Positions 7,999 through 16,109 of a stretch of 37,736 nt of DNA are shown piece after piece. The notes under the pieces are model-generated. The model was not told the origin of the DNA and did no database searches. It worked only from the letters and a program-made list of their open reading frames with translations. Every line of letters begins with the position of its first letter. The first letter of the stretch is position 1. Position numbers and translations under genes: made by a program. Origin of the DNA: JACCYQ01 sp036675565 (lineage in GTDB: Bacteria > Bacteroidota > Bacteroidia > Chitinophagales > Chitinophagaceae); NCBI GenBank assembly GCA_036675565.1, contig JAKFER010000217.1, positions 1 to 37,736 of the forward strand. Reading direction: 5' to 3'.

Positions 7999-9312
7999 TT
8001 AATATGATGCAGCTTCTTCCAATGATCTTTTATAAACCTCCAACGCTCTTTTGCGGGCAAAATCATGATCCACTATCGGTTCTAAATAACCAGGTTCATA
8101 ATCCCTGATCCATGTTTTTATATATTTCAATTCAGGATCAAACTTCCTGGTTTGCTCGGATGGATTAAAAATCCTGAAATATGGTGCCGCATCACAACCA
8201 CTCCCGGCGGCCCATTGCCAGTTTCCATTGTTGGAAGCCAGTTCGTAATCCAATAATTTTTCCGCAAAATAAGCTTCACCCCAACGCCAGTCAATCAACA
8301 GGTGTTTGGTTAAAAAGCTGGCAACGACCATGCGTACCCGATTATGCATCCAACCTGTTTCATTAAGCTGTCGCATTCCTGCATCTACTATCGGGTAACC
8401 TGTTTCACCCTTACACCATAGCTCAAATTCCGCTTCATTATTTCGCCATTGAATATGGTCATATTTTTTTCTAAAACATTGATGTACTACGTGCGGAAAA
8501 TGAAACAGGATCATCATGAAAAATTCTCTCCAGATCAATTCGTTCAACCATTGTTCATTTAAATTATCAGCCAATTCAACCATATGCCGGATACTTACTG
8601 TTCCAAATCGTAAGTGAATGCCAACATAACTGGTTCCCGCTACTGCAGGCAGATTGCGGGTTTCATTGTAATTTTTAATGGTTTCTTCATAAATATTCAA
8701 GGCAGGTAATTGCTCTTCAACACTTTCAAAACCGATATCTGATAATGGTGGAAAATAAAATGGCAAACCTGTAATAAAGCTATCCAGGAAATTTTCACTG
8801 GGATAAGTGGAAGGTTTATTAGTTAAAAGTTTACGCTTCCATGCTTTTGAATAAGGCGTAAATACCGTATACGGACTACCATCCGGTTTCATTACCTCCG
8901 CTTTTTCAAATATCACCTGGTCTTTAAATGTATAAAAAGAAATATTTTTTTGTTGCAAGAAATCCAGGACCAGGTTATCTCTTTCAATGGCATAAGGTTC
9001 ATAATCATGATTGGCAAACACTTTTTCAATATTGAATTCTGAAGATAATTTTTCAAAAGCGGATAAGGGCGAATCGTGCAATATGTACAATGACGAATTT
9101 CTTTCCCTCAAAATTTCATTGATCTCTAACAGCTTTTGGTAGATAAAAGAAACCCTGCTGTCTGCTCTTTCAGACAGCTTATTGAGAATGCAAGTATCAA
9201 AAATAAAAATGGGTAATACTTTTTGGTGGCTGTTTAATGCATGGTATAAAGCCGTATTATCAAACAAACGCAAATCTCTTCTGAACCAAAAAACATTTAT
9301 GGTTTCTCTCAT
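7999..9312 (-). CDS. phr: Deoxyribodipyrimidine photolyase (cryptochrome/photolyase family)
   Basis: Class I-type photolyase of 437 residues that would split UV-induced cyclobutane pyrimidine dimers using blue light and FADH-. The N-terminal antenna domain begins NVFWFRRDLRLFDNTALYHA. The FAD-binding domain holds ELIWREFF, GYPIVDAGMRQL, TGWMHNRVRM and the block ASNNGNWQWAAGSGCDA. These features separate it from DASH-type cryptochromes only tentatively. The start ATG overlaps the stop of the TspO-like gene by 4 bases (ATGA), so it is translationally coupled as the last gene of the carotenoid operon. Photolyase genes are regulon members of CarH/LitR light sensors in other bacteria, which fits the first gene here. 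Confidence 0.95.
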   Translation of the reverse strand: MRETINVFWFRRDLRLFDNTALYHALNSHQKVLPIFIFDTCILNKLSERADSRVSFIYQKLLEINEILRERNSSLYILHDSPLSAFEKLSSEFNIEKVFANHDYEPYAIERDNLVLDFLQQKNISFYTFKDQVIFEKAEVMKPDGSPYTVFTPYSKAWKRKLLTNKPSTYPSENFLDSFITGLPFYFPPLSDIGFESVEEQLPALNIYEETIKNYNETRNLPAVAGTSYVGIHLRFGTVSIRHMVELADNLNEQWLNELIWREFFMMILFHFPHVVHQCFRKKYDHIQWRNNEAEFELWCKGETGYPIVDAGMRQLNETGWMHNRVRMVVASFLTKHLLIDWRWGEAYFAEKLLDYELASNNGNWQWAAGSGCDAAPYFRIFNPSEQTRKFDPELKYIKTWIRDYEPGYLEPIVDHDFARKRALEVYKRSLEEAASY

Positions 9313-10085
9313 TTCTTTCTATTAAAAATCAACTTGTTTTTTATGGCATGAACGGCACTGCTAAAAAATAATGATACACTGACTATAATTGATGCTTGAA
9401 CGATGGCTGGTTCTGTTGTCCAATTTGCCACAGCGATAGCCATAAGTCCCCAGACACCAACCAATGCATATTCTCGCATATTCCGATACCATGTTAGCAG
9501 GAAATAGATAATGCCAGCCACCAGGATCATAATGATAGTCCAGGTTGTAGCAGAAATACCAAATCCACCCCAATTTATTTTGGTTAAATATGCCGCAATA
9601 TTGGCAACTAAAGCAACAGTGATCCAACCGATATAAAGAGAAAATGGCCACCAAACAAAAGCAATTTGTTTCAGGGGCAAATAATCCAATTCCATCCTTG
9701 TTTTCAGAACGATCACCACCAAAGAAAAAAGCAGACCCATCATGATGATTACGGAAAGCCCAGTATAATTATATAACCATGCAAATATCCAGGCACAATT
9801 TGACATACAAGAAATAACAAACCACCAGCCGACATTCAAAACCACATTATATTCCTGGTTGGATCTGAAAGCAATAGTAAGGTGATAAATAACAAAAGCT
9901 AAAAGCCCAAAATAAATAAGCCCCCAAATTGAAAAAGCATACCCCGCCGGCGTAAAAAGGTTTTGGTATTCTGCAGAAACCGTTGACATGGTATTACCAT
10001 TAAAGATGCCGGTATTTGAAAGATAATTCAAAACAATAGTGACTATCAATGCAATCATATTGGCTACTGACAAAGTCTTTTGCAT
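9309..10085 (-). CDS. TspO/MBR-like tryptophan-rich membrane protein
   Basis: A 258-residue integral membrane protein with about seven hydrophobic helices and many tryptophans. The segment FTPAGYAFSIWGLIYFGLLAF matches the first helices of the TspO/MBR-related family seen in Bacteroidota. It is longer than classical five-helix TspO (about 160 residues). In Rhodobacter, TspO modulates carotenoid and photosystem genes in response to oxygen and light and binds tetrapyrroles. A link to pigment or tetrapyrrole metabolism is therefore attractive here but is inference. It is 9 bases after crtYcd and overlaps phr by 4 bases. Confidence 0.8.
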   Translation of the reverse strand: MQKTLSVANMIALIVTIVLNYLSNTGIFNGNTMSTVSAEYQNLFTPAGYAFSIWGLIYFGLLAFVIYHLTIAFRSNQEYNVVLNVGWWFVISCMSNCAWIFAWLYNYTGLSVIIMMGLLFSLVVIVLKTRMELDYLPLKQIAFVWWPFSLYIGWITVALVANIAAYLTKINWGGFGISATTWTIIMILVAGIIYFLLTWYRNMREYALVGVWGLMAIAVANWTTEPAIVQASIIVSVSLFFSSAVHAIKNKLIFNRKK

Positions 10086-10094
10086 AGTGAAATT

Positions 10095-10829
10095 TTAACC
10101 GGTCAATGATTCTTTAGCCCTAACAACTGATTTCCTTTTGTAAGTTGTATTTCTGCTTTTCAGGCGCTGATAGATTAATAAATTAAGCAGGATAAGCAAC
10201 ATCCCATAAAAAATATCCTCGACAGGTATGGTTAATATCCTGGTGCCAATGATCTCTGCGTTATTGTACCAAACAACCGGCGACGCTAATGTTGTTCCGG
10301 TTAAAATTCCATTTACTATTAAAAACGGTAACAACAGGATCGCATAAACGAAATAAAATTTATCCAGCCATTGAATTTTTAAAACATATTTTGAATATGC
10401 CAGTAAAGCTGCGAGGCTGGTAAATGTTACCAGTGTATATATTTTTTGATATTGTAAGATCGATATAATAACCAATGCTGCGATTAGAAGCGGTGTTACA
10501 AATTTATCATTAAAACGAAATGATTTCTGCAATAACAAAACATCCAGGCAATGAAAAGTGAAAACACAGGCATATGGGATACAGAAGAAAAATAAAACTT
10601 CTTCTAAAGGCAGATTAATTAAAGTTATCCCTGTAAGATAATCCGGGTTGAAGCCCCACACGCACAGGTGAGTGAAATACGCATCCCATACCAGGAAAAT
10701 AATTCCTGCAATTATTACAGCAGGGAAAAAAGCATTCCATGTTTTATAAAACAACAATTTAGGATGGAATGAAAAAAGGAATGGAATTATAATCGTAAAG
10801 AAATTGATGTACAGGTAAAGGTAATTCAT
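10095..10829 (-). CDS. crtY: Lycopene beta-cyclase, fused CrtYc-CrtYd type
   Basis: A 244-residue membrane protein of six or seven helices made of two related lycopene cyclase domains. The first carries LPLEEVLFFF (PLEE at residues 74-77) and the second IPVEDIFYG (PVED at about 202-205). These paired acidic motifs mark the CrtYcd fold, which cyclises lycopene to beta-carotene without the FAD-binding fold of plant and proteobacterial CrtY. The start ATG overlaps the crtZ stop by 4 bases. The product would feed directly to CrtZ encoded just upstream. Confidence 0.92.
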   Translation of the reverse strand: MNYLYLYINFFTIIIPFLFSFHPKLLFYKTWNAFFPAVIIAGIIFLVWDAYFTHLCVWGFNPDYLTGITLINLPLEEVLFFFCIPYACVFTFHCLDVLLLQKSFRFNDKFVTPLLIAALVIISILQYQKIYTLVTFTSLAALLAYSKYVLKIQWLDKFYFVYAILLLPFLIVNGILTGTTLASPVVWYNNAEIIGTRILTIPVEDIFYGMLLILLNLLIYQRLKSRNTTYKRKSVVRAKESLTG

Positions 10830-11296
10830 GACATCTGTTTAGCTTTTTCATTACGCAGGTATTTAAATGGCACCCATAACATACCGAAGCATTCGCCTTC
10901 TTCTTTACCTAAATGTTTATGATGAACTTTATGCGCCCTGCGAATGGCTTTAAAATAGGCATTATCCGTATTGCGGAAGATTTTGAATCGCTGATGAATA
11001 AAAATATCATGTACAAAGAAATAGGCTAACCCATACAATGTAATGCCCAACCCAATCCAGAACAAATAATTATAATCATTCTTCATACCAAAAAAAAGTG
11101 CTGTTATTCCGGGTATGGCAAATATTAAAAAGAAAAAATCATTATGTTCAAAGAAGCCTGACGATTCCTTTTTGTGATGATCTTTATGCAATATCCAAAG
11201 CAAACCGTGCATGATGTATTTATGTGTAAACCATGCTACCAGTTCCATCGAAATAAATGCGGCCAAAACAATGAGAATATTAATTATTGTATTCAT
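10826..11296 (-). CDS. crtZ: Beta-carotene hydroxylase (sterol desaturase/fatty acid hydroxylase fold)
   Basis: All four histidine clusters of CrtZ are present: HKYIMH (25-30), HKDHH (37-41), HDIFIH (96-101) and HKVHH (122-126). These bind the di-iron centre that hydroxylates the beta-ionone rings, giving zeaxanthin from beta-carotene. The protein is 156 residues from the ATG at 11296. The frame is open up to 11365, but those residues belong to the end of the SRPBCC gene in another frame and are not CrtZ-like. The start lies inside the preceding gene (17-base overlap), so translation is probably coupled. Confidence 0.93.
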   Translation of the reverse strand: MNTIINILIVLAAFISMELVAWFTHKYIMHGLLWILHKDHHKKESSGFFEHNDFFFLIFAIPGITALFFGMKNDYNYLFWIGLGITLYGLAYFFVHDIFIHQRFKIFRNTDNAYFKAIRRAHKVHHKHLGKEEGECFGMLWVPFKYLRNEKAKQMS

Positions 11297-11756
11297 GATT
11301 GACAAATAGTTTATGCAGTATTTGTCTGCGGTAATTAAATATATCGATGATCTTTTTTCTAACAATTAAAGAATGAACAATGTTGCCAATAAAGCCGAAG
11401 GGTAATTTATATTTTAATTCATCGGTCATTATTACGCCATTATCTTTTTGAATAAATGTATGCGTATGCTCCCAGGTTTGATAAGGTCCTTTTAATTGCC
11501 TGTCGGTAAACATCTGATGCTTTTTGACTTTACTGATCTCCGTTTTCCATTTAACAGGGACACCGAATAATGGCTTTAATGTATAATCAATAAGCATGCC
11601 TTCTGAAATCTCCTTTCCATCCACTTGTGATAAAATATTAAAATTTAATTCTGGTGGTGTAATTACAGCCAGGTTTTTGGCTGATGAAAAAAAATCCCAG
11701 GCCTTTTCTATATTGATTGGTAAAAATTGCTCGGTTTTATAATAAAACATTTTCAT
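11280..11756 (-). CDS. SRPBCC-fold (START-like) ligand-binding protein
   Basis: A 158-residue protein of the SRPBCC superfamily. It shows the N-terminal strand and helix (EQFLPINIEKAWDFFSS), the middle LFGVPVKWKTEISKV, and a long C-terminal helix ending NYRRQILHKLF. These proteins bind hydrophobic ligands in a deep cavity. It starts at ATG 11756 (or ATG 11750), 6 bases after the idi stop, and overlaps crtZ by 17 bases. Its position between idi and crtZ suggests a role in handling or delivering a carotenoid or an intermediate, but no catalytic residue is visible and the role is inference. Confidence 0.83.
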   Translation of the reverse strand: MKMFYYKTEQFLPINIEKAWDFFSSAKNLAVITPPELNFNILSQVDGKEISEGMLIDYTLKPLFGVPVKWKTEISKVKKHQMFTDRQLKGPYQTWEHTHTFIQKDNGVIMTDELKYKLPFGFIGNIVHSLIVRKKIIDIFNYRRQILHKLFVNHEYNN

Positions 11757-11762
11757 AAACTT

Positions 11763-12281
11763 TTATCCCCCGTTTTTATGCTTGATTACATCTGGCATAC
11801 ATATTTTTAACCAGGCAGTATAATTCCCGGGGTTTTTTTCAATATCTATTGAAAGATCTTTTAAAGAAATATATTTCCAATCCTGCACTTCTGCAGGTTC
11901 AGGTATAGGCGGCACATCTGTTGTCCCAAAATAAACATGGTCAAATTCGTGCTCCGATAATCCATTTTCCAGGTTGGCCTTATAGATAAAACTGAACATA
12001 AAACCTGTTTCACATGTCATTCCCATTTCTTCCTGTAACCTCCTGTTAATGGCTGTTTCCATTTTTTCACCTTTGTAAGGATGACTGCAGCAGGTATTGC
12101 TCCACAATCCGGCAGAATGATATTTGCCCTCGGCACGTTTCTGTAATAATAATTCACCATCAGTGTTAAATATAAAAACAGAAAAAGCCCGGTGAAGGAC
12201 GCCTGTTTTATGTGCAGACAATTTATCCATCACACCAACCTCGTTATCATGTTCATCTACTAAAATCAATAATTCTTCCAT
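11763..12281 (-). CDS. idi: Isopentenyl-diphosphate delta-isomerase, type I
   Basis: Nudix-fold enzyme that converts IPP to DMAPP, the allylic primer for isoprenoids. It has SNTCCSHP with the likely catalytic Cys65, the Nudix-like REEMGM-type helix (LQEEMGM), and the catalytic glutamate in SEHEFDHVY (Glu112). Length is 172 residues, normal for the type I enzyme. It lies 13 bases downstream of the small exported-protein gene and supplies precursors for the operon's own carotenoid pathway. Confidence 0.95.
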   Translation of the reverse strand: MEELLILVDEHDNEVGVMDKLSAHKTGVLHRAFSVFIFNTDGELLLQKRAEGKYHSAGLWSNTCCSHPYKGEKMETAINRRLQEEMGMTCETGFMFSFIYKANLENGLSEHEFDHVYFGTTDVPPIPEPAEVQDWKYISLKDLSIDIEKNPGNYTAWLKICMPDVIKHKNGG

Positions 12282-12294
12282 CCCAGTTTTTTTA

Positions 12295-12774
12295 TTACAG
12301 GTAGCCCTGTTTTTTAAAATATTTGAAAATCAAATTCTTCAAGTGTTGATCCTGAATATTAGGTAATGATTGTTTTAAAAATAACTTATCTCTTTCTACA
12401 TAATTATTATAACCTAAAAAGGATGGCGCATTTGTTTGAACTCCAAAACGGATAAAACGCAATTCAATATTCTGCGCATCAGCCAGAATTGCTTTATGAA
12501 GCATTTTTTTGCCTTTATTAAAATAGGACAATTTTGAAAATGGATTAAACACATAATTAGCCATCATCATTACGCCACCGGCCCTGTAACCAAATAGCAA
12601 AGGATTATTTTTTTCGTGATAAGGTTTTAACCATTCAATGAGTCTTTTACATGCTTTTTCATCATTAGCCGCCTTTTCGTACAAAGATCTTACTTCAGTC
12701 AAAGAAGGTGTTTCTGCAAAAGCTGAAACCGAAATAAATAAAAACGCATATAGAAAATATAATTTCAAACCCAA
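12295..12774 (-). CDS. Small exported protein of unknown function in the carotenoid operon
   Basis: Not assigned to a known family by eye. The protein is 159 residues with a clear signal peptide (LKLYFLYAFLFISVSAFA) cut near Ala-Glu. The mature part is helical and TPR-like in feel (SLYEKAANDEKACKRLIEWL and a run of aromatic and basic residues), with no obvious catalytic motif. No ATG is available: the upstream frame closes four codons before, so the start is TTG at 12774 or TTG at 12768. It overlaps the end of crtB by 10 bases. Its fixed place between crtB and idi suggests a periplasmic accessory role in pigment synthesis or membrane placement, which is inference. Confidence 0.75.
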   Translation of the reverse strand: MGLKLYFLYAFLFISVSAFAETPSLTEVRSLYEKAANDEKACKRLIEWLKPYHEKNNPLLFGYRAGGVMMMANYVFNPFSKLSYFNKGKKMLHKAILADAQNIELRFIRFGVQTNAPSFLGYNNYVERDKLFLKQSLPNIQDQHLKNLIFKYFKKQGYL

Positions 12775-13601
12775 TTCATTTTATTTTGTACAAGACTATT
12801 TAACATCAACCCAAATTTTTGCCCGTTATTGATTCTCACACGCTCCTTTAATATATGGTGAGCAGGTAATTTCTTTATTTTTTTAAATAAAGACAAGTAG
12901 TAAACATAAGCCAGGTAAACGCCACCTTTTGACGAAGAGGGGAGTTTCTTAATTCCTGCCAATGCAATAGAAAAATCGTGCTCAATTTCTTCTTCAATTT
13001 GTTTTTTAGCTTCTGCATTAAATTCAGTCATATCAACATTCGGAAAATAAGTTCTGCCTAATACATGATAATCATCTTTTAAATCACGCAAGAAATTTAC
13101 TTTTTGAAAAGCAGCACCTAATTTCATTGCATAAGGCTTTAATTCCTCAAACATTTTAAGATCCCCTTCTGTAAAAACATGAAGGCACATTAAGCCAACC
13201 ACCTCTGCGGAACCAAAAATATACTGCTGGTAAGTATCTTTTGTATAATTAATTTTTCCCAAATCCATTTGCATGCTTTGCAAAAAATTTTCTATCAAAT
13301 CGTTATTGATCTTATGCTGATGCACCACCTGCTGAAAGGAATTAAGAATAGGATTAATAGAAATCTTATTTTCCAAAGCTTCATAGGTTTCCAACCGGAA
13401 CCTGGTTAAAAGTCGTTCGCGGTCGTACCCTTCAAAGCTATCCACAATTTCATCTGCTATCCTGACGAACCCATAAATTGAATAAATAGAATCCCGCAGG
13501 CGGTTATTCAAAAAATAAATACCCAATGAAAAACTGGTGCTATAAGTGCGGGTGGTCATTTTGCTGACCTGTACCGACAAATCATCAAATAACAGCTTCA
13601 T
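12765..13601 (-). CDS. crtB: Phytoene synthase
   Basis: Trans-isoprenyl diphosphate synthase that joins two GGPP molecules head-to-head to phytoene. Both aspartate-rich motifs are present: DEIVD (residues 50-54) and DLKDD (171-175), with the family blocks YGFVRIADEIVD and KVNFLRDLKDD. Length 278 residues is typical of Bacteroidota enzymes. The ATG start lies within the end of crtI (17-base overlap), which suggests tight translational coupling. GGPP synthase is not encoded in this window, so the substrate must come from elsewhere. Confidence 0.96.
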   Translation of the reverse strand: MKLLFDDLSVQVSKMTTRTYSTSFSLGIYFLNNRLRDSIYSIYGFVRIADEIVDSFEGYDRERLLTRFRLETYEALENKISINPILNSFQQVVHQHKINNDLIENFLQSMQMDLGKINYTKDTYQQYIFGSAEVVGLMCLHVFTEGDLKMFEELKPYAMKLGAAFQKVNFLRDLKDDYHVLGRTYFPNVDMTEFNAEAKKQIEEEIEHDFSIALAGIKKLPSSSKGGVYLAYVYYLSLFKKIKKLPAHHILKERVRINNGQKFGLMLNSLVQNKMNWV

Positions 13602-15081
13602 ACTTTTGCTTTTTAAAATATTTAATTAATTGCTCTGCGGCTATTTTGCCAGAAATAAGCGAAGGAGGCACCCCTGGTCCGGGAACCGTTAATTGCCCGG
13701 CATAAAATAGATTGCCAATTTTTTTATTCCGGATCTTTGGTTTAAGAATGGCCGTTTGCATTAAAGTATTTGCTAAGCCATATGCATTTCCTTTATAAGA
13801 ATGATAATCATCAATAAAATTGCTGACAGAATAACTTTGTTTATAATCAATATGAGACACAATTTCTTCACCAATATGTTTTTGAAGCCGGTTAATCATG
13901 ATTGCAAAATATTTTTCACGCAAACTGTCATCGTCATCCAACCCGGGTGCAATAGGCATTAACAGAAATAAATTTTCATGACCTACAGGCACTACACTTT
14001 CATCTGATTGAGATGGACAACACACATAAAATAAGGGGTTCGTAGGCCATTTAGGGTCTTTGTAAATTTCTTTTGAATGTTGAAAAAGATCTTCTTCAAA
14101 AAATAAAGTATGGTGCTGTATGGAATTTATTTTTTTGGTAAGTCCTATATAATATATGAGGCAGGAAGGTGCAAATGTTTTCTTTTCCCAATAACCATCA
14201 TTATAGTTACGATAACCCTGGGGCAATAACTTATCTTCTATATGATGATAATCTGCAGCAGCTATAACTGCATCGCAATGAAATTCCTTTCCATTCACTT
14301 TTACACCATAAGCCCATTGATCCTCAACCAGGATACTTTCAACAGGAGCATTGAAATGAAAGTTTGCACCGTTCTCTTTAGCTACTTCCATAATAGCATT
14401 CACTACACTTCCAAAACCACCCTGCGGATACCAGGTACCCAACTTTAATCCTGCATAATTCATTAAACTATACAAGGCTGGCGTATCCTGTGGCATAGCG
14501 CCTAAAAATAAAACTGGAAATTCCATCAACGCAATCAGATGCGGGTGAGAAAAATATTTTCGAACGTGTTTACTAAATGATGAAAAAACCTGTAAACGCA
14601 TGGCGCCTTTAATAAGATTTGCATCGGCAAATTCACGCATAGAAATACCAGGCATATAAACCAGGCTTTCCATGCCCGTTTCATATTTGTATTTAGCCTC
14701 CTCCATAAACTTCTGTAAACGATCTGCACTTCCCTTTTCGATGGATTCAAAAAGATCACAGAGTTTAGCAAAATTTTCCGGAATGCTTAATGTTTGTTCA
14801 TTGGCAAAAACGACATCAAAAGATGGGTCTAATAATTTCAAATCGTAATAATCATTTGTGCTTTTACCAAAGTCATTAAAGAAACGCTCAAAAACGCCTG
14901 GCATCCAGTACCAGCTTGGCCCCATATCAAACACATAACCATTATCCGTTTTTAATTGCCTGGCCCTGCCGCCCGGATCATTATTTTTTTCAAACACATG
15001 TACATCATACCCGGCAGCTGACAAATAAGCCGCTGCACTTAACCCTGAAAATCCTGATCCTATAACTGCAATTTTTGGCAT
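13585..15081 (-). CDS. crtI: Phytoene desaturase
   Basis: A CrtI-type FAD-dependent desaturase of 498 residues that turns phytoene into lycopene. The N-terminal Rossmann motif is GSGFSG (residues 8-13) with Glu31 at the strand end, then GGRARQ. The C-terminal CrtI signature reads FYAGQLTVPGPGVPPSLISG. It lies 36 bases after the carH-like regulator on the same strand, with no terminator between, so it should be read from the promoter at 16021-16052. It is the only CrtI-like desaturase in the window. That fits lycopene rather than a diapophytoene or spheroidene pathway. Confidence 0.96.
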   Translation of the reverse strand: MPKIAVIGSGFSGLSAAAYLSAAGYDVHVFEKNNDPGGRARQLKTDNGYVFDMGPSWYWMPGVFERFFNDFGKSTNDYYDLKLLDPSFDVVFANEQTLSIPENFAKLCDLFESIEKGSADRLQKFMEEAKYKYETGMESLVYMPGISMREFADANLIKGAMRLQVFSSFSKHVRKYFSHPHLIALMEFPVLFLGAMPQDTPALYSLMNYAGLKLGTWYPQGGFGSVVNAIMEVAKENGANFHFNAPVESILVEDQWAYGVKVNGKEFHCDAVIAAADYHHIEDKLLPQGYRNYNDGYWEKKTFAPSCLIYYIGLTKKINSIQHHTLFFEEDLFQHSKEIYKDPKWPTNPLFYVCCPSQSDESVVPVGHENLFLLMPIAPGLDDDDSLREKYFAIMINRLQKHIGEEIVSHIDYKQSYSVSNFIDDYHSYKGNAYGLANTLMQTAILKPKIRNKKIGNLFYAGQLTVPGPGVPPSLISGKIAAEQLIKYFKKQKYEAVI

Positions 15082-15117
15082 CTACACTCGTTTAAAAAAT
15101 ATAAAGTTTTTTTCAAC

Positions 15118-16002
15118 TTAATTTGATCCCAATACACGATCCAGGTCATCAACTGACTGCAACCATTGAATTTTTCCTGTTTTCAGCGACCCCACAAGAT
15201 TTTTACTGCCTACTAAATATATTATTTTAATTGGGGAAAAAGTCCGGAGCGTATCCAGGAATTCCTGGCTTTCCTCAGGGAGATTATGCCTGACCAAAAA
15301 CAGTAAAAGTTTATCGGGCTTAATATCTTTAATGGCATTATTTAATGAATCCAATGGAAGATTTGCACCCAGGTATATTGATTTTCTTCCTGACAACCGA
15401 ACAACATAATGCGCAAATAATAAACCTATTTCATGAAATTCATTTTCAGGTAGAAAAAGCAACCACGTCTCAGCTGTTGGTGCAGGAGGCGGCAAAGAAT
15501 CAATGGCGGTAAATAGTTTTTGCCTGATGATGTTGCTGATAAAATGTTCCTGAGCCGGGGGGATTAAATTGCTGGTCCACATTAAACCTATTCTTGATAA
15601 CAAAGGATATAAAACATGTATATATGCATTTTTCAAACCGAAACGCAACAAACAATGCGAAAAGATTTTTTCAAAATGCTGCTCATCGTAACTCATACCT
15701 GCAGCAATCAATTGTGAGATGTAAAAATCTTCCGGATCATTTGAATTTACATTTGCATGTTGTTCTTCCAACAAAGCAAAAAGTTTTTTATCGCTCATTA
15801 CACCTAATTCAGATACCTTATAACCTGAATCCATCAGGCTTACAATATTCAATAACCGGCGCAACTGTAAATTATCATAATAACGGGTGTTACCTTCAGA
15901 ACGGTTTGGTTTTAAAGCATTATAGCGCTGCTCCCACATACGGATGGTATGGGCCTTAATTCCAGAAAATTGGGACAACTGTGATATAGAAAATAAATTC
16001 AA
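15118..16002 (-). CDS. CarH-like MerR regulator with B12-binding light-sensor domain
   Basis: Residues 1-70 are a MerR winged helix (SQLSQFSGIKAHTIRMWEQR then GNTRYYDNLQLRRL). The rest matches the helical and Rossmann cobalamin modules of CarH and LitR. The Wx9EH motif is intact (Trp142, Glu152-His153), and ExHxxG (Glu188-x-His190-xx-Gly193) supplies the lower cobalt ligand. Spacing from Trp to this His is 48, against 46 in Thermus CarH (Trp131, His177). The residue after the Trp is Thr143, whereas Thermus has His132 as the light-state upper ligand. It probably represses the operon in the dark with adenosylcobalamin. The start is a TTG at 16002. It is the first gene of the operon, so it would control itself. 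Confidence 0.88.
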   Translation of the reverse strand: MNLFSISQLSQFSGIKAHTIRMWEQRYNALKPNRSEGNTRYYDNLQLRRLLNIVSLMDSGYKVSELGVMSDKKLFALLEEQHANVNSNDPEDFYISQLIAAGMSYDEQHFEKIFSHCLLRFGLKNAYIHVLYPLLSRIGLMWTSNLIPPAQEHFISNIIRQKLFTAIDSLPPPAPTAETWLLFLPENEFHEIGLLFAHYVVRLSGRKSIYLGANLPLDSLNNAIKDIKPDKLLLFLVRHNLPEESQEFLDTLRTFSPIKIIYLVGSKNLVGSLKTGKIQWLQSVDDLDRVLGSN

Positions 16003-16020
16003 GTTTTGTTTAAATTTTTA

Positions 16021-16052
16021 CAAATATATCTAAACAAGATAAAATGACCAAA
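16021..16052 (-). promoter_or_regulatory. Bacteroidota-type promoter of the carotenoid operon
   Basis: On the minus strand TTTG (16052-16049) is followed by exactly 20 bases and TATATTTG (16028-16021), matching the -33/-7 consensus. Transcription would begin about 12 bases before the TTG start of the carH-like gene. No other equally good promoter is seen before crtI, so this is likely the main promoter of the ten genes. Confidence 0.7.
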
Positions 16053-16064
16053 TATGCTTTATCT
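16037..16064. promoter_or_regulatory. Inverted repeat over the operon -33 element
   Basis: AGATAAA (16037-16043) and TTTATCT (16058-16064) form perfect 7-base arms with a 14-base spacer that holds the -33 TTTG. The left arm lies between -33 and -7. A regulator bound here would shut the promoter, which suits autorepression by the CarH-like protein. A chance match is possible for arms this short. Confidence 0.45.
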
Positions 16065-16109
16065 GATTATAATGCAAGTATCTGTTAAAATGAATGTGTA
16101 AATAACTTT

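Noticed and set aside
11297..11365. Extended N-terminus for CrtZ
   Set aside because: These codons belong to the end of the SRPBCC gene in another frame, and the extension does not resemble CrtZ.
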